Assembly (NCBI RefSeq): GCF_004151485.1
Contig: NZ_SBFF01000007.1
Span: 124,001-188,000 of the forward strand
Length of the DNA stretch: 64,000 nt
Source of the DNA: Sphingosinicella sp. CPCC 101087
GTDB lineage: Bacteria; Pseudomonadota; Alphaproteobacteria; Sphingomonadales; Sphingomonadaceae
Direction: 5' to 3'
In this document: piece by piece, positions 43,165-52,926 of the stretch
Layout: each line of letters opens with the position of its first letter
Position numbering within the stretch: the stretch's first letter is position 1
Notes under the pieces: model-generated
Database searches by the model: none
Told to the model about the DNA's origin: nothing
Seen by the model: only the letters and a program-made list of their open reading frames with translations
Position numbers and translations under genes: made by a program

Positions 43165-44684
43165 CCGCCGCGCTCCATCCAGCCCGACTGCGCGAAGGCC
43201 TGGCCGCATCGCCGTGGAGCCGCCACCTCGCCGCGCTCGGCCTCGCCTGGGCGGCCATCCTTCTCATCCTTCATCGCGACGCGGGCGAGATCGTCGCGAT
43301 CTGGTGGAACAGCTCGACCTTCAACCATTGCCTGCTCATCCCGCCGATCATCGCCTGGCTGGTCTGGCAACGCCTCCCCGAGCTTCGACGCCTTGCGCCG
43401 GCGGCGTGGGCGCCCGGCCTGGCGCTTGTGGCGGCGGGAGCGCTCGGCTGGCTTCTGGGCGAAGCGAGCGGGATCGACCTCGCCCGTCATGCGGGCCTGG
43501 TGCTGATGCTTCAGGGCGCGGCGATCGCCTGCCTCGGCCCGGCCGTGTCGCGCGGGCTCGCTTTCCCGATCTTCTTCGCCTTGTTCCTTATCCCGGCCGG
43601 CGAGGAACTGGTGCCCGCCCTGCAGACGCTGACCGCCCGTTTGGCCATGGCGATGCTCGGCCTGGCCGGCGTCCCGGCCCATCTCGAGGGCATCTTCATC
43701 ACCACGGCGAGCGGCTATTTCGAGGTCGCCGAAGCCTGCGCCGGGGCCAAGTTCCTGATCGCCATGACCGCGTTCGGCGCGCTGGTCGCCAACGTCTGCT
43801 TCCGCTCCTGGCCGCGCCGGATCGCCTTCATGGCGGTCTCGATCGTCGTGCCGATCCTCGCCAACGGCGTGCGCGCCTGGGGGACGATCCACATCGCCCA
43901 CCTGACCAGCGTCGAGTTCGCCGCCGGTTTCGACCATGTCGTCTATGGCGGCATCTTCTTCGCCATCGTCATCGCGCTGATCCTCGGCCTCGCCTGGCCC
44001 TTCTTCGACCGCGGCGCGAACGAACCGTGGTTCGATCCGGCGGAATTGCCGCCGGGGAAGGGGAGCCGTCTCGGTCCCGTCGCGGCGGCGGCCGTCGCCC
44101 TGGCGGCGCTGCCGCTCGCCTGGTCCGCCGCCATCTCGGCTTCGGCGACGCGGCCGGTCCCGCAAAGCTTCGAGCTTCCGCAGCCGGCCGGCTGGGCCCG
44201 GCTCCCGCCGGCAAGCGACTGGCGCCCGGGCTTTGCCGGCGCCGACCGGCTGGTCATGGCCCGCTATCGCGACGCTCAAGGCCGCACCGTCGACCTTGCG
44301 GTTGCCGTCTACGCCCGCCAGAGCGAGGGCCGCGAGCTGGTCGGTTTCGGGCAGGGCGCGGCGCCGCCGGGCGGACGCTGGGCCTGGACCGGGGACGTTC
44401 CCGCTCCACCCGGCGGACGCGCGGAGCGGATCGCCTCGCATGGGGTGGTGCGCGAGGTCGTCAGCTTCTACCGGGTCGGCGATATCCTCACTGGGAGCGG
44501 CATGGGGGTGAAGGTGGAGACGATGAAGACGCGGCTGCTGGGCGGACCGCAGCGCGCAGTCGCGGTGCTCGTCTCTGCGCGGGCACCGGCGACCGGCGTC
44601 AGCCCGCGTCCGGCGATCGACGCCTTCCTCGCCGACCTGGGACCGGTCGACCGGCTCGCCGACCGCGCCGCCGGCCTGGACTGA
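43161..44684 (+). CDS. xrtA: Exosortase A (XrtA) fused to EpsI domain
   Basis: A 507-residue protein. Residues 1-290 are exosortase with eight or so TM helices and the presumed Cys-Arg-His active site: Cys193 in FEVAEACAGAKFLI, Arg238 in ILANGVRAWGTIHIAHL and His259 in GFDHVVYGGIFF. Exosortases cleave and anchor PEP-CTERM proteins at the cytoplasmic membrane. From about residue 320 to the end is a soluble EpsI-like domain (PQSFELPQPAGWARLPPAS, then FYRVGDILTGSGMGVKVET). In several organisms EpsI is a separate gene, so the fusion is of interest. ATGA overlap with the glycosyltransferase. Confidence 0.95.
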   Translation: MTAALHPARLREGLAASPWSRHLAALGLAWAAILLILHRDAGEIVAIWWNSSTFNHCLLIPPIIAWLVWQRLPELRRLAPAAWAPGLALVAAGALGWLLGEASGIDLARHAGLVLMLQGAAIACLGPAVSRGLAFPIFFALFLIPAGEELVPALQTLTARLAMAMLGLAGVPAHLEGIFITTASGYFEVAEACAGAKFLIAMTAFGALVANVCFRSWPRRIAFMAVSIVVPILANGVRAWGTIHIAHLTSVEFAAGFDHVVYGGIFFAIVIALILGLAWPFFDRGANEPWFDPAELPPGKGSRLGPVAAAAVALAALPLAWSAAISASATRPVPQSFELPQPAGWARLPPASDWRPGFAGADRLVMARYRDAQGRTVDLAVAVYARQSEGRELVGFGQGAAPPGGRWAWTGDVPAPPGGRAERIASHGVVREVVSFYRVGDILTGSGMGVKVETMKTRLLGGPQRAVAVLVSARAPATGVSPRPAIDAFLADLGPVDRLADRAAGLD

Positions 44685-44687
44685 GCC

Positions 44688-46643
44688 ATGTGCGGGATCG
44701 CCGGCATCTTCCATCCCGACGTGCCCAAGCCGGTCGATCCGGCGCGGGTGGAGGCGATGATCTCCGTGCTCGAGCATCGCGGACCGGACGGCGGCGGCGT
44801 GTGGACCGCGCCCGGTATCGGCCTCGGCCATCGCCGGCTCTCGATCATCGACCTGAGCGAGGCGGCGGCGCAGCCGATGCTCACCGCCGACCGGCGCGTC
44901 GCGGTCAGCTACAATGGCGAGATCTACAATTTCCGCGAGGTCCGCGCCGAGCTGGAGGGGCAGGGCCACGTCTTCGCCACCCAGAGCGACACCGAGGTGA
45001 TCCTCGCCGCCTGGCGGCAATGGGGACCGCAATGCCTCGACAGCTTCAACGGCATGTTCGCCTTCGCCCTCTACGATGCCGATTCGGACAGCCTGTTCCT
45101 CGCCCGCGACCGGCTCGGCGTGAAGCCGCTACACTATAGCGTTCTGGCGGACGGGGCGCTCATCTTCGCTTCGGAGCTGAAGGGCCTGCTCGCCCATCCG
45201 GGCATGCGCAGGAGCCCGAGCCTGACCGCGGTCGAGGATTATCTCGCCTTCGGCTACGTCCCGGACGACGCTTCGATCGTCGAGGGCGTGAGCAAGCTGC
45301 CTGCGGGCCATTATCTGCTGGTCCGGCGCGGCCGCACGGTGCCGAGGCCGGCCCAATGGTGGGACATCGACTTCACGCCCGGCGACTCGCGCGGCGCGAA
45401 GGCGCTCGAGGCGGAGATGGTCGAGCGGCTGCGGGAAGCCGTGCGCTCGCGAATGGTCGCCGACGTTCCGCTCGGCGCCTTCCTCTCGGGCGGCGTCGAC
45501 AGCTCGGCGGTGGTCGCCTTCATGGCGGAGATGAGCCGCAACGCGGTCGAGACCTGCTCGATCGGCTTCGACGCCGTCGACCATGACGAGACGCGCTACG
45601 CCGCCATGGTGGCCGAGGGCTTCGCGACCCATCATCGCAGCCGCATCGTCATGGCGGCCGACTTCGCCTTGCTCGACACGCTGGCCGGCGCGTTCGACGA
45701 GCCTTTCGCCGACGCTTCGGCGCTCGCCACCTACCGCGTCTGCGAGCTGGCGCGCGAGAAGGTGAAGGTCTCCCTCTCGGGCGACGGCGCCGACGAGGCG
45801 ATGGCCGGTTATCGCCGCTACCGGATGTTCGCCGCCGAGGAGCGAGCCCGCCGGTTCCTTCCGGGGCCGCTGTCCAGCGTCGCCGGGGCGCTTGGCCAAG
45901 TCTATCCGAAACTGGACTGGGCGCCGCAATATCTGCGCGCCAAGACGACCCTCCAGGCGCTCGGCCGGAGCAGCGGCGAAGCCTATGCGGCCGCGGTCGG
46001 AGTCACGCCGCCGGCGCATCGCGCGGCCCTCTACAGCGCCAGCTTCGCCCGCGGCCTGCAGGGCCATCGCGCCGAGGACCGCTACGTGCGCGCCTTCGAG
46101 GGGGCGCCGGCGCGCGACTCGCTGTCACGGGCGCAATATGCCGATCTCAAGATCTGGCTGCCCGGCGACATCCTCACCAAGGTCGACCGCACCAGCATGG
46201 CGGTCGGGCTCGAGGCGCGCGAGCCCTTGCTGGACCACCGGTTCGTCGAGTTTGCGGCGCGGCTTCCGGCGCGGATGCGGCTTCGCGGCGGCAGCGGCAA
46301 ATGGCTGATGAAGCGCGCGCTGCAGGGCCGGCTTCCCGACGAGATTCTCCACCGCCGCAAGATGGGCTTCGTGACTCCGGTCGCCGCCTGGTTTCGCGGT
46401 CCGCTCGCCGCCGAGGCCGCCGCCATCGCCCGCGGCTCGGCGCTGGGGGAGACGGGATGGTTCGACCCGGCGGCGATCACCCGCTTCGCCGAGGATCATC
46501 GCCGCGGCCGCGCCGACCATGGCCGGCTGCTCTGGCAGCTGCTGATGCTGGAAAAGTCGCTCCAGAATCTGTTCGGCCTCGGAAGCTTCAGTCTTCCGGA
46601 TACAGAGCCTCGACAAAATAAAGCCCGTCGGGCGGCGCGTTGA
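44688..46643 (+). CDS. XrtA/PEP-CTERM system asparagine-synthase-type amidotransferase
   Basis: A 651-residue glutamine-dependent amidotransferase. The Ntn glutaminase domain starts [11 protein letters not shown] (Cys2 is the nucleophile after Met removal), with [11 protein letters not shown] in the equivalent EHRGPDGGG, and the synthetase domain has PPi-loop [16 protein letters not shown]. Unlike AsnB of primary metabolism, this family sits at the end of exosortase A loci and probably amidates a carboxylate sugar or polymer end. Starts 3 bases after xrtA. Its 3' end overlaps the convergent truA gene by 56 bases. Confidence 0.94.
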   Translation: MCGIAGIFHPDVPKPVDPARVEAMISVLEHRGPDGGGVWTAPGIGLGHRRLSIIDLSEAAAQPMLTADRRVAVSYNGEIYNFREVRAELEGQGHVFATQSDTEVILAAWRQWGPQCLDSFNGMFAFALYDADSDSLFLARDRLGVKPLHYSVLADGALIFASELKGLLAHPGMRRSPSLTAVEDYLAFGYVPDDASIVEGVSKLPAGHYLLVRRGRTVPRPAQWWDIDFTPGDSRGAKALEAEMVERLREAVRSRMVADVPLGAFLSGGVDSSAVVAFMAEMSRNAVETCSIGFDAVDHDETRYAAMVAEGFATHHRSRIVMAADFALLDTLAGAFDEPFADASALATYRVCELAREKVKVSLSGDGADEAMAGYRRYRMFAAEERARRFLPGPLSSVAGALGQVYPKLDWAPQYLRAKTTLQALGRSSGEAYAAAVGVTPPAHRAALYSASFARGLQGHRAEDRYVRAFEGAPARDSLSRAQYADLKIWLPGDILTKVDRTSMAVGLEAREPLLDHRFVEFAARLPARMRLRGGSGKWLMKRALQGRLPDEILHRRKMGFVTPVAAWFRGPLAAEAAAIARGSALGETGWFDPAAITRFAEDHRRGRADHGRLLWQLLMLEKSLQNLFGLGSFSLPDTEPRQNKARRAAR

Positions 46644-47334
46644 AGCCCAATGCGGCGCGGTCGCGAGCCTCGAGCGCGGCCTTGAGATCCGCCGCCGTCC
46701 ATTTGCCGCGTCCGACAAGTTCGAGGCAGCCGACCATCGAACGGACCTGGTGATGGAGGAAGGAGCGCGCCGCAGCTTCGATCTCGATCTCCTCGCCCAT
46801 GCGACGCACGGTCAGGCGGTCGAGCGTCTTGACGGGGCTCTCCGCCTGGCAATGCGCCGACCGGAAGGTGGTGAAGTCATGGCGGCCGACCAGGAGCTGG
46901 GCCGCACGATTCATCTCGTCGGCGTGAAGCACGACCGGCACCCGCCAGGCGCGGCCGGCGTCGAGTGCGAGCGGCGCGCGCCGGTTGGCGATCCGGTAGA
47001 GATAGCGCCGGCCGATGCAGCTGAAGCGGGCGTGGAAATCCTCGCTCACCTCGCGCGCGGCGAGGATCGCAACCGGCAGCGGCCGCAGCTTGGCGTTGAT
47101 TCCGTCGGCGAGCCGGAAGGGCGTGATCGGCCGGGCGATATCGACATGGGCGGTCATCGCCAGCGCATGCACCCCGGCATCGGTGCGCCCGGCCGCATGG
47201 AGGGTCACGGACTCGTGCGTGATGGCGCGGATGGCTTCCTCGATCGCCTGCTGAACCGAGGGGCCGTGTGCCTGCCGCTGCCATCCCATGAACGGCCCGC
47301 CATCATATTCGACCGTCAGCCGAAAGCGCGTCAC
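46588..47334 (-). CDS. truA: tRNA pseudouridine synthase A
   Basis: TruA converts uridines 38-40 of tRNA anticodon arms to pseudouridine. A 248-residue protein with the catalytic Asp in [18 protein letters not shown] and other family motifs: [43 protein letters not shown] and [17 protein letters not shown]. The GTG start at 47334 overlaps the fmt stop (GTGA). The open frame upstream, 513 bases, is the shadow of fmt. Last 56 bases overlap the convergent amidotransferase gene. Confidence 0.96.
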   Translation of the reverse strand: MTRFRLTVEYDGGPFMGWQRQAHGPSVQQAIEEAIRAITHESVTLHAAGRTDAGVHALAMTAHVDIARPITPFRLADGINAKLRPLPVAILAAREVSEDFHARFSCIGRRYLYRIANRRAPLALDAGRAWRVPVVLHADEMNRAAQLLVGRHDFTTFRSAHCQAESPVKTLDRLTVRRMGEEIEIEAAARSFLHHQVRSMVGCLELVGRGKWTAADLKAALEARDRAALGFNAPPDGLYFVEALYPED

Positions 47335-48245
47335 GCAGCCGGTCCGAGGGCGGCGCCGACCGGGATGACGAAGCCGCGCAGCAGCTCGTCGGGGCGCATC
47401 GGCGCGCGTCCGGCCCGCTGCACGAGAGTCGGCACGATCGAGCCTTCGCCGCAGGCGATGGTCAGTCCATGGTCGAGCACGGTTCCCGGAGACCCGCCCA
47501 GATCGGACAGCTCGGCGGCGAGTATCCTGATCCGCTCCCCCGCATGTTCGAACCAGGCGCCCGGCGCGGGGTTGAAGGCGCGGACCTGCCGCTCGACCGC
47601 CTCGGCGCCTTGCGAGAAATCGAGCCGAGCCTCGCTCTTGTCGATCTTTGAGGCATAAGTGACTCCGTCCTCCGGCTGGGGCTCGGGCACGATCGTTCCC
47701 AGCCTTTCGAGCACCTGCACCATCAACGCCCCGCCCATGGCGGCGAGCTCGGCGGTGAGCTCGCCGGCCGTCTTTCGATCGATGACGGTCTCGCGACGCG
47801 CAAAGACGGGACCGGTATCGAGCCCACGCTCCATCGCCATGATGCACACGCCGGTCGTCTCGTCGCCGGCCAGGACGGCGCGCTGGATCGGGGCGGCGCC
47901 GCGCCAGCGCGGCAGCAGCGAGGCATGGACGTTGAGGCAGCCGTGGCGCGGCGCGGAAAGGATCGGCTCGGGCAGGATCAGCCCGTAGGCCGCCACGATC
48001 GCCGCATCGAGGCCGAGCGCCGCGAAAGCGGCCTGCTCGGCCGGGTCGCGCAAGCTTGCCGGCGTGCGCACGGCGATGCCGCCTCGCTCGGCCCGGCGAT
48101 GGACGGGGGAGGGGCTGAGCGCCTTGCCGCGGCCGGCGCGACGCGGCGGCTGCGTATAGACGGCGGCGATCTCGTGGCCGGCGGCGGCGAGGGCGTCGAG
48201 CGTCGGCACCGCGAAGTCCGGCGTTCCCATGAATGCGAGGCGCAT
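47331..48245 (-). CDS. fmt: Methionyl-tRNA formyltransferase
   Basis: Fmt formylates initiator Met-tRNA with 10-formyl-THF. 304 residues. The N-terminal domain has [19 protein letters not shown], a formyl-THF site ([20 protein letters not shown]) and [20 protein letters not shown], with the active-site Asn/His. The C-terminal tRNA-binding domain ends [18 protein letters not shown]. The ATG at 48245 is the expected start. def, which often precedes fmt, is not in this window. truA is downstream and coupled. Confidence 0.96.
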   Translation of the reverse strand: MRLAFMGTPDFAVPTLDALAAAGHEIAAVYTQPPRRAGRGKALSPSPVHRRAERGGIAVRTPASLRDPAEQAAFAALGLDAAIVAAYGLILPEPILSAPRHGCLNVHASLLPRWRGAAPIQRAVLAGDETTGVCIMAMERGLDTGPVFARRETVIDRKTAGELTAELAAMGGALMVQVLERLGTIVPEPQPEDGVTYASKIDKSEARLDFSQGAEAVERQVRAFNPAPGAWFEHAGERIRILAAELSDLGGSPGTVLDHGLTIACGEGSIVPTLVQRAGRAPMRPDELLRGFVIPVGAALGPAA

Positions 48246-48742
48246 GGCGCGGCTTTAGTCGATCATGCGCGGGTGGGGGAGGGGTAGCGGCGGCAAGGCC
48301 CGTGCGCCTGCATCAACTCCGCATCTGCTCGATCATCGTCTCGAGCCCGTGCTGCAGCGGGCAGAGCCTCAGCCGCTCCCATTCGCCGGGATGGACCGCG
48401 CGGAATCGCCGGGCCAGTTCGGCTAACACGCGACCTTCTTCCGACCGAAGACATGTTTCTCCGGAGCCGGTTAGAAGCCAGCGAGGCAAAGCTGATGTTC
48501 GTTCAGGTTCCACGTCGTAATCCTGAATAACTTGACGAAATTGACACTTGCTACGCGCGCGCGAGTCTCCTCAGCGGATCGGAACGCTGGCCGGATCGAA
48601 ATTCAGCAAAGCCGCATGGCGCCGCCGCATCGAAAGGACGACCGCGCACGCGCACGAAGTCACATCCGGGGGATCAGCCATTGGCCTCGCTTCCAGGAAC
48701 CGGTTTCTCAGGAGTCCCCTTCACTAGAACAAAGGAAGAACT

Positions 48743-48772
48743 TTGTCAAGACAGAGCAACTTCTACTATTGC
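48743..48772 (+). promoter_or_regulatory. Putative promoter of the TonB receptor gene
   Basis: TTGTCA (48743-48748), an 18-base gap and TATTGC (48767-48772). The second element overlaps the first Fur-like box, so repressor binding would block the promoter. The start codon at 48832 is about 60 bases downstream. Confidence 0.4.
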
Positions 48773-48812
48773 AAACGATTCTCAACAGCGTTAGCTTGCG
48801 AACAATTCGCAA
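48769..48812 (+). promoter_or_regulatory. Two Fur-box-like palindromes upstream of the TonB receptor
   Basis: Box 1 is TTGCAAACGATTCTCAA (48769-48785). Box 2 is TTGCGAACAATTCGCAA (48796-48812), with perfect 7-base arms TTGCGAA/TTCGCAA around a 3-base centre. Both resemble alphaproteobacterial Fur boxes. Location on the -10 element of a siderophore-receptor gene fits iron repression. Confidence 0.6.
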
Positions 48813-48831
48813 TAGCAGATGGGGTGGGTTC

Positions 48832-50958
48832 ATGGTCCGGGTCTTGTCGTATGGCGTGAGCGTGCTCGCCTTGCTGTCTTTTCCAGGCGCAGCGCGGGCC
48901 GCCATTCAAACCGAGGGCCAAGAAGCAGCAATAGGCGCGTCTGACCGGGCCGAGGTGGAGAATAACGAGATATTCGTCACCGCCAGCGCAGTCACGGCAA
49001 CCAAGACGGAGACGCCGCTGATCGAGACGCCACAGGCGATCAGCGTTGTCCCGAGCGAGCTCTTCCTCGAGCGCGGCGCCCGCAACGTCCAGGAGACCCT
49101 GCGCTACTCGGCCGGCGTCACGGCCGAGGCTTATGGGCTCGACTCCCGCGGCGACACGAGCTCGGTCCGCGGCCTCAGCCCGGTCGAATATCTCGACGGG
49201 ATGCGGCGGCTATTCAACTATTCGGTGCTCCCGCGCGTCGCCGTCGAGACGCTCGACCGAGTCGAGATCCTGCGCGGCCCCGCGTCGGTCCTCTACGGCC
49301 AAGGCGCCAATGGCGGCATCGTCAACATGGTGAGCAAGCGCCCGCAACATGGCGTTCCGTCCGGCGAGGTCGCGGTCCAATATGGCAGTTTCGACCGCCT
49401 TCAGGGTCAGGTCGACCTGACCGGCAGCCTCGATGCGGCAGGCACCCTGGCCGGTCGCCTGGTGGCGGTGGTCCGCGACGCGGAGACGCAGACCGACTTC
49501 GTCAAGGACGACCGGGTCGTGCTCGCGCCGTCGCTGAGCTGGCGACCGGGACCGGACACCTCGATCGTCCTGATCGGCACCTACCAACGCGACCGCGGTG
49601 CCTCGACCCAGCAATTCCTTCCCATCGTCGCCACCATTCTCGCCGAAGAGGGCTGGCGGCTCGACACGTCGACCTTCCTCGGCGATCCCGAGCAGGACCG
49701 GCTGCGCGCGACGCAATATGTCGGGACGCTGCTGGCCGAACACCGCTTCTCCGACGCGGCGACCCTGCGCACCAGCCTGCGCTATCTCGACGGCGAGTCC
49801 TTCTTCCAGGAAATCTATCCAGACACCTATGCCAACCCGCTCGATCCGTTCATCGATGCGGACGACCGCGTGGTGAACCGTTTCATCTACGGTTCGCGGG
49901 CGGACATCCGCACCTTCACCTCGGACACGAACCTGGAGCTGCGCTTCGCGACCGGACCGTTCGAGCATCTGCTGCTCGCCGGAATCGACTATTCCGACTA
50001 TCGCCAGCGCTCGCAGAGCGGCAGCGGCGTCACCACGCCGATCGACATTTACGATCCCGTCTCGACCGGAGTCACGCCGGTGCCGCTCGTCGACGACCCC
50101 AACCAGCGCAACAGCCAGCTCGGCTTCTACGTGCAGGACCAGATCCGCTATGCCGACCGCGTCAGTCTCGTCGTCGGGGCCCGGCGGGACCGGGCGCGGT
50201 CGAAGACCGAGGGGCTGGATGCGCAGATCGACGAGGCGACGACGTTCCGCGCCGGCCTGATCGGCGAGCTCGGCGGCGGCCTCGCGCCTTATGTCAGCTA
50301 TTCGGAAGCGTTCCTGCCGGTCGCCGGCCTGGATTTCGGCGGGGTGGCCTTCGAGCCCCAGCGCGGGCGCCAATATGAGGCAGGCCTGAAGTGGCAGCCG
50401 CGCCGCACCGTTCTCGTCACCTTGAGCGCCTACGATATCGAGGAGACGAACCGGCCGATCAACGATCCCGAGAATCCGGTCAACGTGATCCAGACCGGAC
50501 GGGTCAAGTCGCGCGGATTCGAGATCGAGGGGAGTTACATCCTGCCCGGCGATCTCACCCTCACCGCCGCCTACAGCTATAACGAGGCGACCGTCGAGGA
50601 GAGCAGCTATCCGGAAGAAATCGGCGAGCAACTGAACGATACGCCCAGGCATCTCGCCTCCGCCTGGGTTGCGAAGACCTTCGCGCTGACAGCGGAGACG
50701 AGCCTCAGGCTCGGTGGCGGCGTGCGCCATGTCGGCCCGACGCGGTCGATCGGCGTCTTCGGTGCACCGACCGTGCGCACCCCCGGCTACACCCTGGCCG
50801 ATGCGCTGGTCGAGCTCGACTATCGCGAACGCTGGCGGCTGTCGGTCAGCGCGACCAACCTGTTCGACAAGGATTATTACGCACCCTGCCGTTCCTTCGG
50901 CGACTGTTTCACCGGCAACGGCCGGTCGGTGATCGCCACGCTCGGCTACCGGTTCTAG
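48832..50958 (+). CDS. TonB-dependent siderophore receptor
   Basis: A 708-residue outer-membrane receptor. The ATG at 48832 starts a signal peptide (VRVLSYGVSVLALLSFPGAA). After a TonB-box-like segment (NNEIFVTASA) comes the plug domain (ETPQAISVVPSELFLERGAR, SSVRGLSPVEYLDGMRR and VEILRGPASVLYGQGANGG), then a 22-strand barrel ending SVIATLGYRF with the terminal aromatic. Size and plug motifs match ferric-siderophore receptors of the FhuE/FpvA type. Two Fur-like boxes and the downstream PepSY gene fit iron uptake. The siderophore is unknown. Confidence 0.93.
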   Translation: MVRVLSYGVSVLALLSFPGAARAAIQTEGQEAAIGASDRAEVENNEIFVTASAVTATKTETPLIETPQAISVVPSELFLERGARNVQETLRYSAGVTAEAYGLDSRGDTSSVRGLSPVEYLDGMRRLFNYSVLPRVAVETLDRVEILRGPASVLYGQGANGGIVNMVSKRPQHGVPSGEVAVQYGSFDRLQGQVDLTGSLDAAGTLAGRLVAVVRDAETQTDFVKDDRVVLAPSLSWRPGPDTSIVLIGTYQRDRGASTQQFLPIVATILAEEGWRLDTSTFLGDPEQDRLRATQYVGTLLAEHRFSDAATLRTSLRYLDGESFFQEIYPDTYANPLDPFIDADDRVVNRFIYGSRADIRTFTSDTNLELRFATGPFEHLLLAGIDYSDYRQRSQSGSGVTTPIDIYDPVSTGVTPVPLVDDPNQRNSQLGFYVQDQIRYADRVSLVVGARRDRARSKTEGLDAQIDEATTFRAGLIGELGGGLAPYVSYSEAFLPVAGLDFGGVAFEPQRGRQYEAGLKWQPRRTVLVTLSAYDIEETNRPINDPENPVNVIQTGRVKSRGFEIEGSYILPGDLTLTAAYSYNEATVEESSYPEEIGEQLNDTPRHLASAWVAKTFALTAETSLRLGGGVRHVGPTRSIGVFGAPTVRTPGYTLADALVELDYRERWRLSVSATNLFDKDYYAPCRSFGDCFTGNGRSVIATLGYRF

Positions 50959-51083
50959 ACGGCCTTCGGGCGGCCCGGAATGTCACCACGGACGGGAAAC
51001 GGTCTGGATACAATGTTCTATCGCGCTCCCTTACGCAGAATCGGGATCCGTTTTTTTCGGGAGCGCTCTGGGAGGAGGCCCCG

Positions 51084-52235
51084 ATGACACGCGGCAAGAT
51101 CAAGGCATGGTATCTCGTCCACAAGTGGACGAGCCTCGTCTGCACGCTCTTCCTGCTCATCCTGTGCGTTACCGGCCTGCCGTTGATCTTCTGGGAGGAG
51201 ATCGACCAGGCGACGCGCGACATGCGCGAGCCGGCGCCGGTCGCCGAAGGGGCTCGGCCGGCAAGCCTCGACGCGATCATGGCGCGGGCCATTGAGCGAA
51301 GCGGCGGCGACGTGCCCCTGTTCCTCGGCTGGGACGATCACGAGCCGGTCGTCTACGTCAATACGGGGGCGCGGCCGGATGTGCCGGTGGAGGAGATGAA
51401 GGTCTTCCTGTTCGATGCCTATTCCGGCGCCGAGCTCGGCAACCAGTCGCTCGATTCGGGCGTGATGATGTTCATCTATCGCCTCCACACCGACCTGTTC
51501 CTAGGCCTCGGCATGACCCTGTTCCTGGGCGTGATGACCCTGCTGTTCGCCGCTGCCTTGATCTCGGGGATCGTCCTGTACGGGCCGTTCATGCGCAAGC
51601 TCGACTTCGGCACGGTGCGACGGGACGGCAGCCGCCGGCTCAAATGGCTGGACATGCACAATCTGATCGGCGCGGTGACGCTCGCCTGGGCGCTGGTGGT
51701 GGGGCTCACCGGCGCGGTGAACACGCTGGCGCGGCCGCTTCAATTCGCCTGGCAGGCGCAAGCCGTTGCCGAGTTCAGCGCGCGTTATGCCGGCCAGCCG
51801 CGCCCCGGCCAGTTCGCGTCGCTCGATACGTCGGTGGCGGCGGCGCGGGCGCGGGCGCCGGACATGGCGCCGGCCTTCGTGAGCTACCCGGGCACCGGCT
51901 ATAGCGGGGACCATCATTTCGGCGTGTTCATGCACGGCGACACGCCGCTGACGGAGCGGCTGGTGAAGCCGGTGCTGGTCGACGCGGCCACCGGCGAAGT
52001 GACCGCGGAGCCGGCGGTGCCCTGGTACATCACGACCCTGCTCCTGTCTCAGCCGCTCCACTTCGGCGACTATGGCGGGCTTCCGCTGAAGCTGCTCTGG
52101 GCGCTGCTCGACCTCGCCACGATCGTCGTGCTCGGCAGCGGCCTCTATCTGTGGCTGCGCCGTTCGCGCGGCTCCACCGAGGCGCGAGTCACCGAGATCA
52201 TGGAGGCAGGCCTGCGCGCCCGGGCAGCGGCGTGA
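51084..52235 (+). CDS. PepSY-associated TM protein (iron-uptake-linked)
   Basis: A 383-residue inner-membrane protein with four TM helices. It begins KIKAWYLVHKWTSLVCTLFL (conserved HKW) followed by VTGLPLIFWEEID, has a periplasmic PepSY-like part (about residues 45-140), and later YRLHTDLFLGLGMTL, KWLDMHNLIGAVTLAWAL and LLLSQPLHFGDYGGLPLKLL, whose histidines could bind heme. Such proteins are coupled to siderophore receptors and probably reduce ferric siderophores. Start at 51084 with GGAGG. GTGA overlap with the next gene. Confidence 0.87.
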   Translation: MTRGKIKAWYLVHKWTSLVCTLFLLILCVTGLPLIFWEEIDQATRDMREPAPVAEGARPASLDAIMARAIERSGGDVPLFLGWDDHEPVVYVNTGARPDVPVEEMKVFLFDAYSGAELGNQSLDSGVMMFIYRLHTDLFLGLGMTLFLGVMTLLFAAALISGIVLYGPFMRKLDFGTVRRDGSRRLKWLDMHNLIGAVTLAWALVVGLTGAVNTLARPLQFAWQAQAVAEFSARYAGQPRPGQFASLDTSVAAARARAPDMAPAFVSYPGTGYSGDHHFGVFMHGDTPLTERLVKPVLVDAATGEVTAEPAVPWYITTLLLSQPLHFGDYGGLPLKLLWALLDLATIVVLGSGLYLWLRRSRGSTEARVTEIMEAGLRARAAA

Positions 52236-52405
52236 GCAAGGCCCGCCGCGGCCTGTGGCCTGCCTATAGAATGCCGGCCCTGCTCGCCGCGATCAGCCTG
52301 ATCGGCCTGGTCAGCGCCCTGCTGGAGGACGGGCTGTTCGACGTCGTCTCCTGGGTGCTGCTCGGCGCGATCGTGGTCGCGATGCGGCCGGCGCTGAGGC
52401 GCTGA
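52232..52405 (+). CDS. 57-residue membrane protein
   Basis: A short protein whose GTG overlaps the stop of the PepSY gene (GTGA), so it is translated with it. After a basic start (SKARRGLWPAYRM) it has two hydrophobic helices (PALLAAISLIGLVSALLEDG and VVSWVLLGAIVVAMRPA), a small hairpin in the membrane. No family is recognised with certainty; small two-helix proteins occur at this position next to PepSY iron genes. Function unknown. Confidence 0.7.
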   Translation: MSKARRGLWPAYRMPALLAAISLIGLVSALLEDGLFDVVSWVLLGAIVVAMRPALRR

Positions 52406-52566
52406 CGCGGCGTCGGTTCGGGTCCGCTCTTCACCTGTCGAAGAGTGGGCCCGGAAGCTATGCCTCCAAAGCTTGATGGACAAAGTCGTCGTGCGATGAC
52501 ATCCAGATTTTGCCGGGAACTCGCCTGCCAAGCAGCCGCAAACAACGAGCCGGGCGGAGGAAAGCA

Positions 52567-52926
52567 ATGAACCTGCGGAAGATCTATCCCTCATTGCTCG
52601 CCGCGGACCTTGCGGCGGCCGAAGCCTGGTACACGAAGCTGCTCGGACGTGGGCCGGATCACCGCCCGATGGACACGCTGCTACACTGGGAGCTGTTCGA
52701 TCAGGGCGGGCTCATGCTTTCAAGCAGCGAAGAGATCGCCAGACAAGGCACGATGTTCCTGTATGTCGACGATCTCAAGGCCGAACGTCGCCGGCTGCAG
52801 GGCCTCGGGATCATGCTCGGGGACGACAACGAAGGCGACTATTCCACTTTGGCGCAGGTGCGCGATCCCGACGGCAACCTCATCACGCTGGCGTCGCCCC
52901 CCAGACGGCCGTTTCCGCCAGCTTGA
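52567..52926 (+). CDS. VOC family (glyoxalase/bleomycin resistance-like) protein
   Basis: A 119-residue VOC-fold protein. It starts NLRKIYPSLLAADLAAAEAW, pairs of beta-alpha-beta-beta-beta units, and ends VRDPDGNLITLASPP, the typical second-half motif with Glu/Asp ligand. The usual metal ligands (His/Glu) are not all evident, so it may bind rather than catalyse. The ATG at 52567 has a GGAGG site; not linked to neighbours by overlap. Confidence 0.83.
   Translation: MNLRKIYPSLLAADLAAAEAWYTKLLGRGPDHRPMDTLLHWELFDQGGLMLSSSEEIARQGTMFLYVDDLKAERRRLQGLGIMLGDDNEGDYSTLAQVRDPDGNLITLASPPRRPFPPA

Larger units (their letters stand above)
48246..48831. other. Intergenic region between fmt and the TonB receptor gene
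   Basis: 586 bases. It carries the iron-regulated promoter and two Fur-like boxes listed separately at its right end (48743-48812). A leftward 66-codon open frame (48313-48513) with no recognisable family, and a rightward frame from 48532 continuous with the receptor, were seen; neither has a convincing ribosome site or domain. The rest shows nothing further. Confidence 0.5.

Noticed and set aside
43092-45032. 646-codon leftward open frame opposite xrtA
   Set aside because: Shadow of the exosortase and amidotransferase; no recognisable domain and improbable composition.
48313-48513. Leftward 66-codon open frame between fmt and the TonB receptor
   Set aside because: No family recognised, no clear ribosome site, and no operon link; could be real but cannot be supported.
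48532-48831. Upstream in-frame extension of the TonB receptor
   Set aside because: The signal peptide begins at 48832 and the extension would place 100 residues before it and across the Fur-like boxes and promoter.
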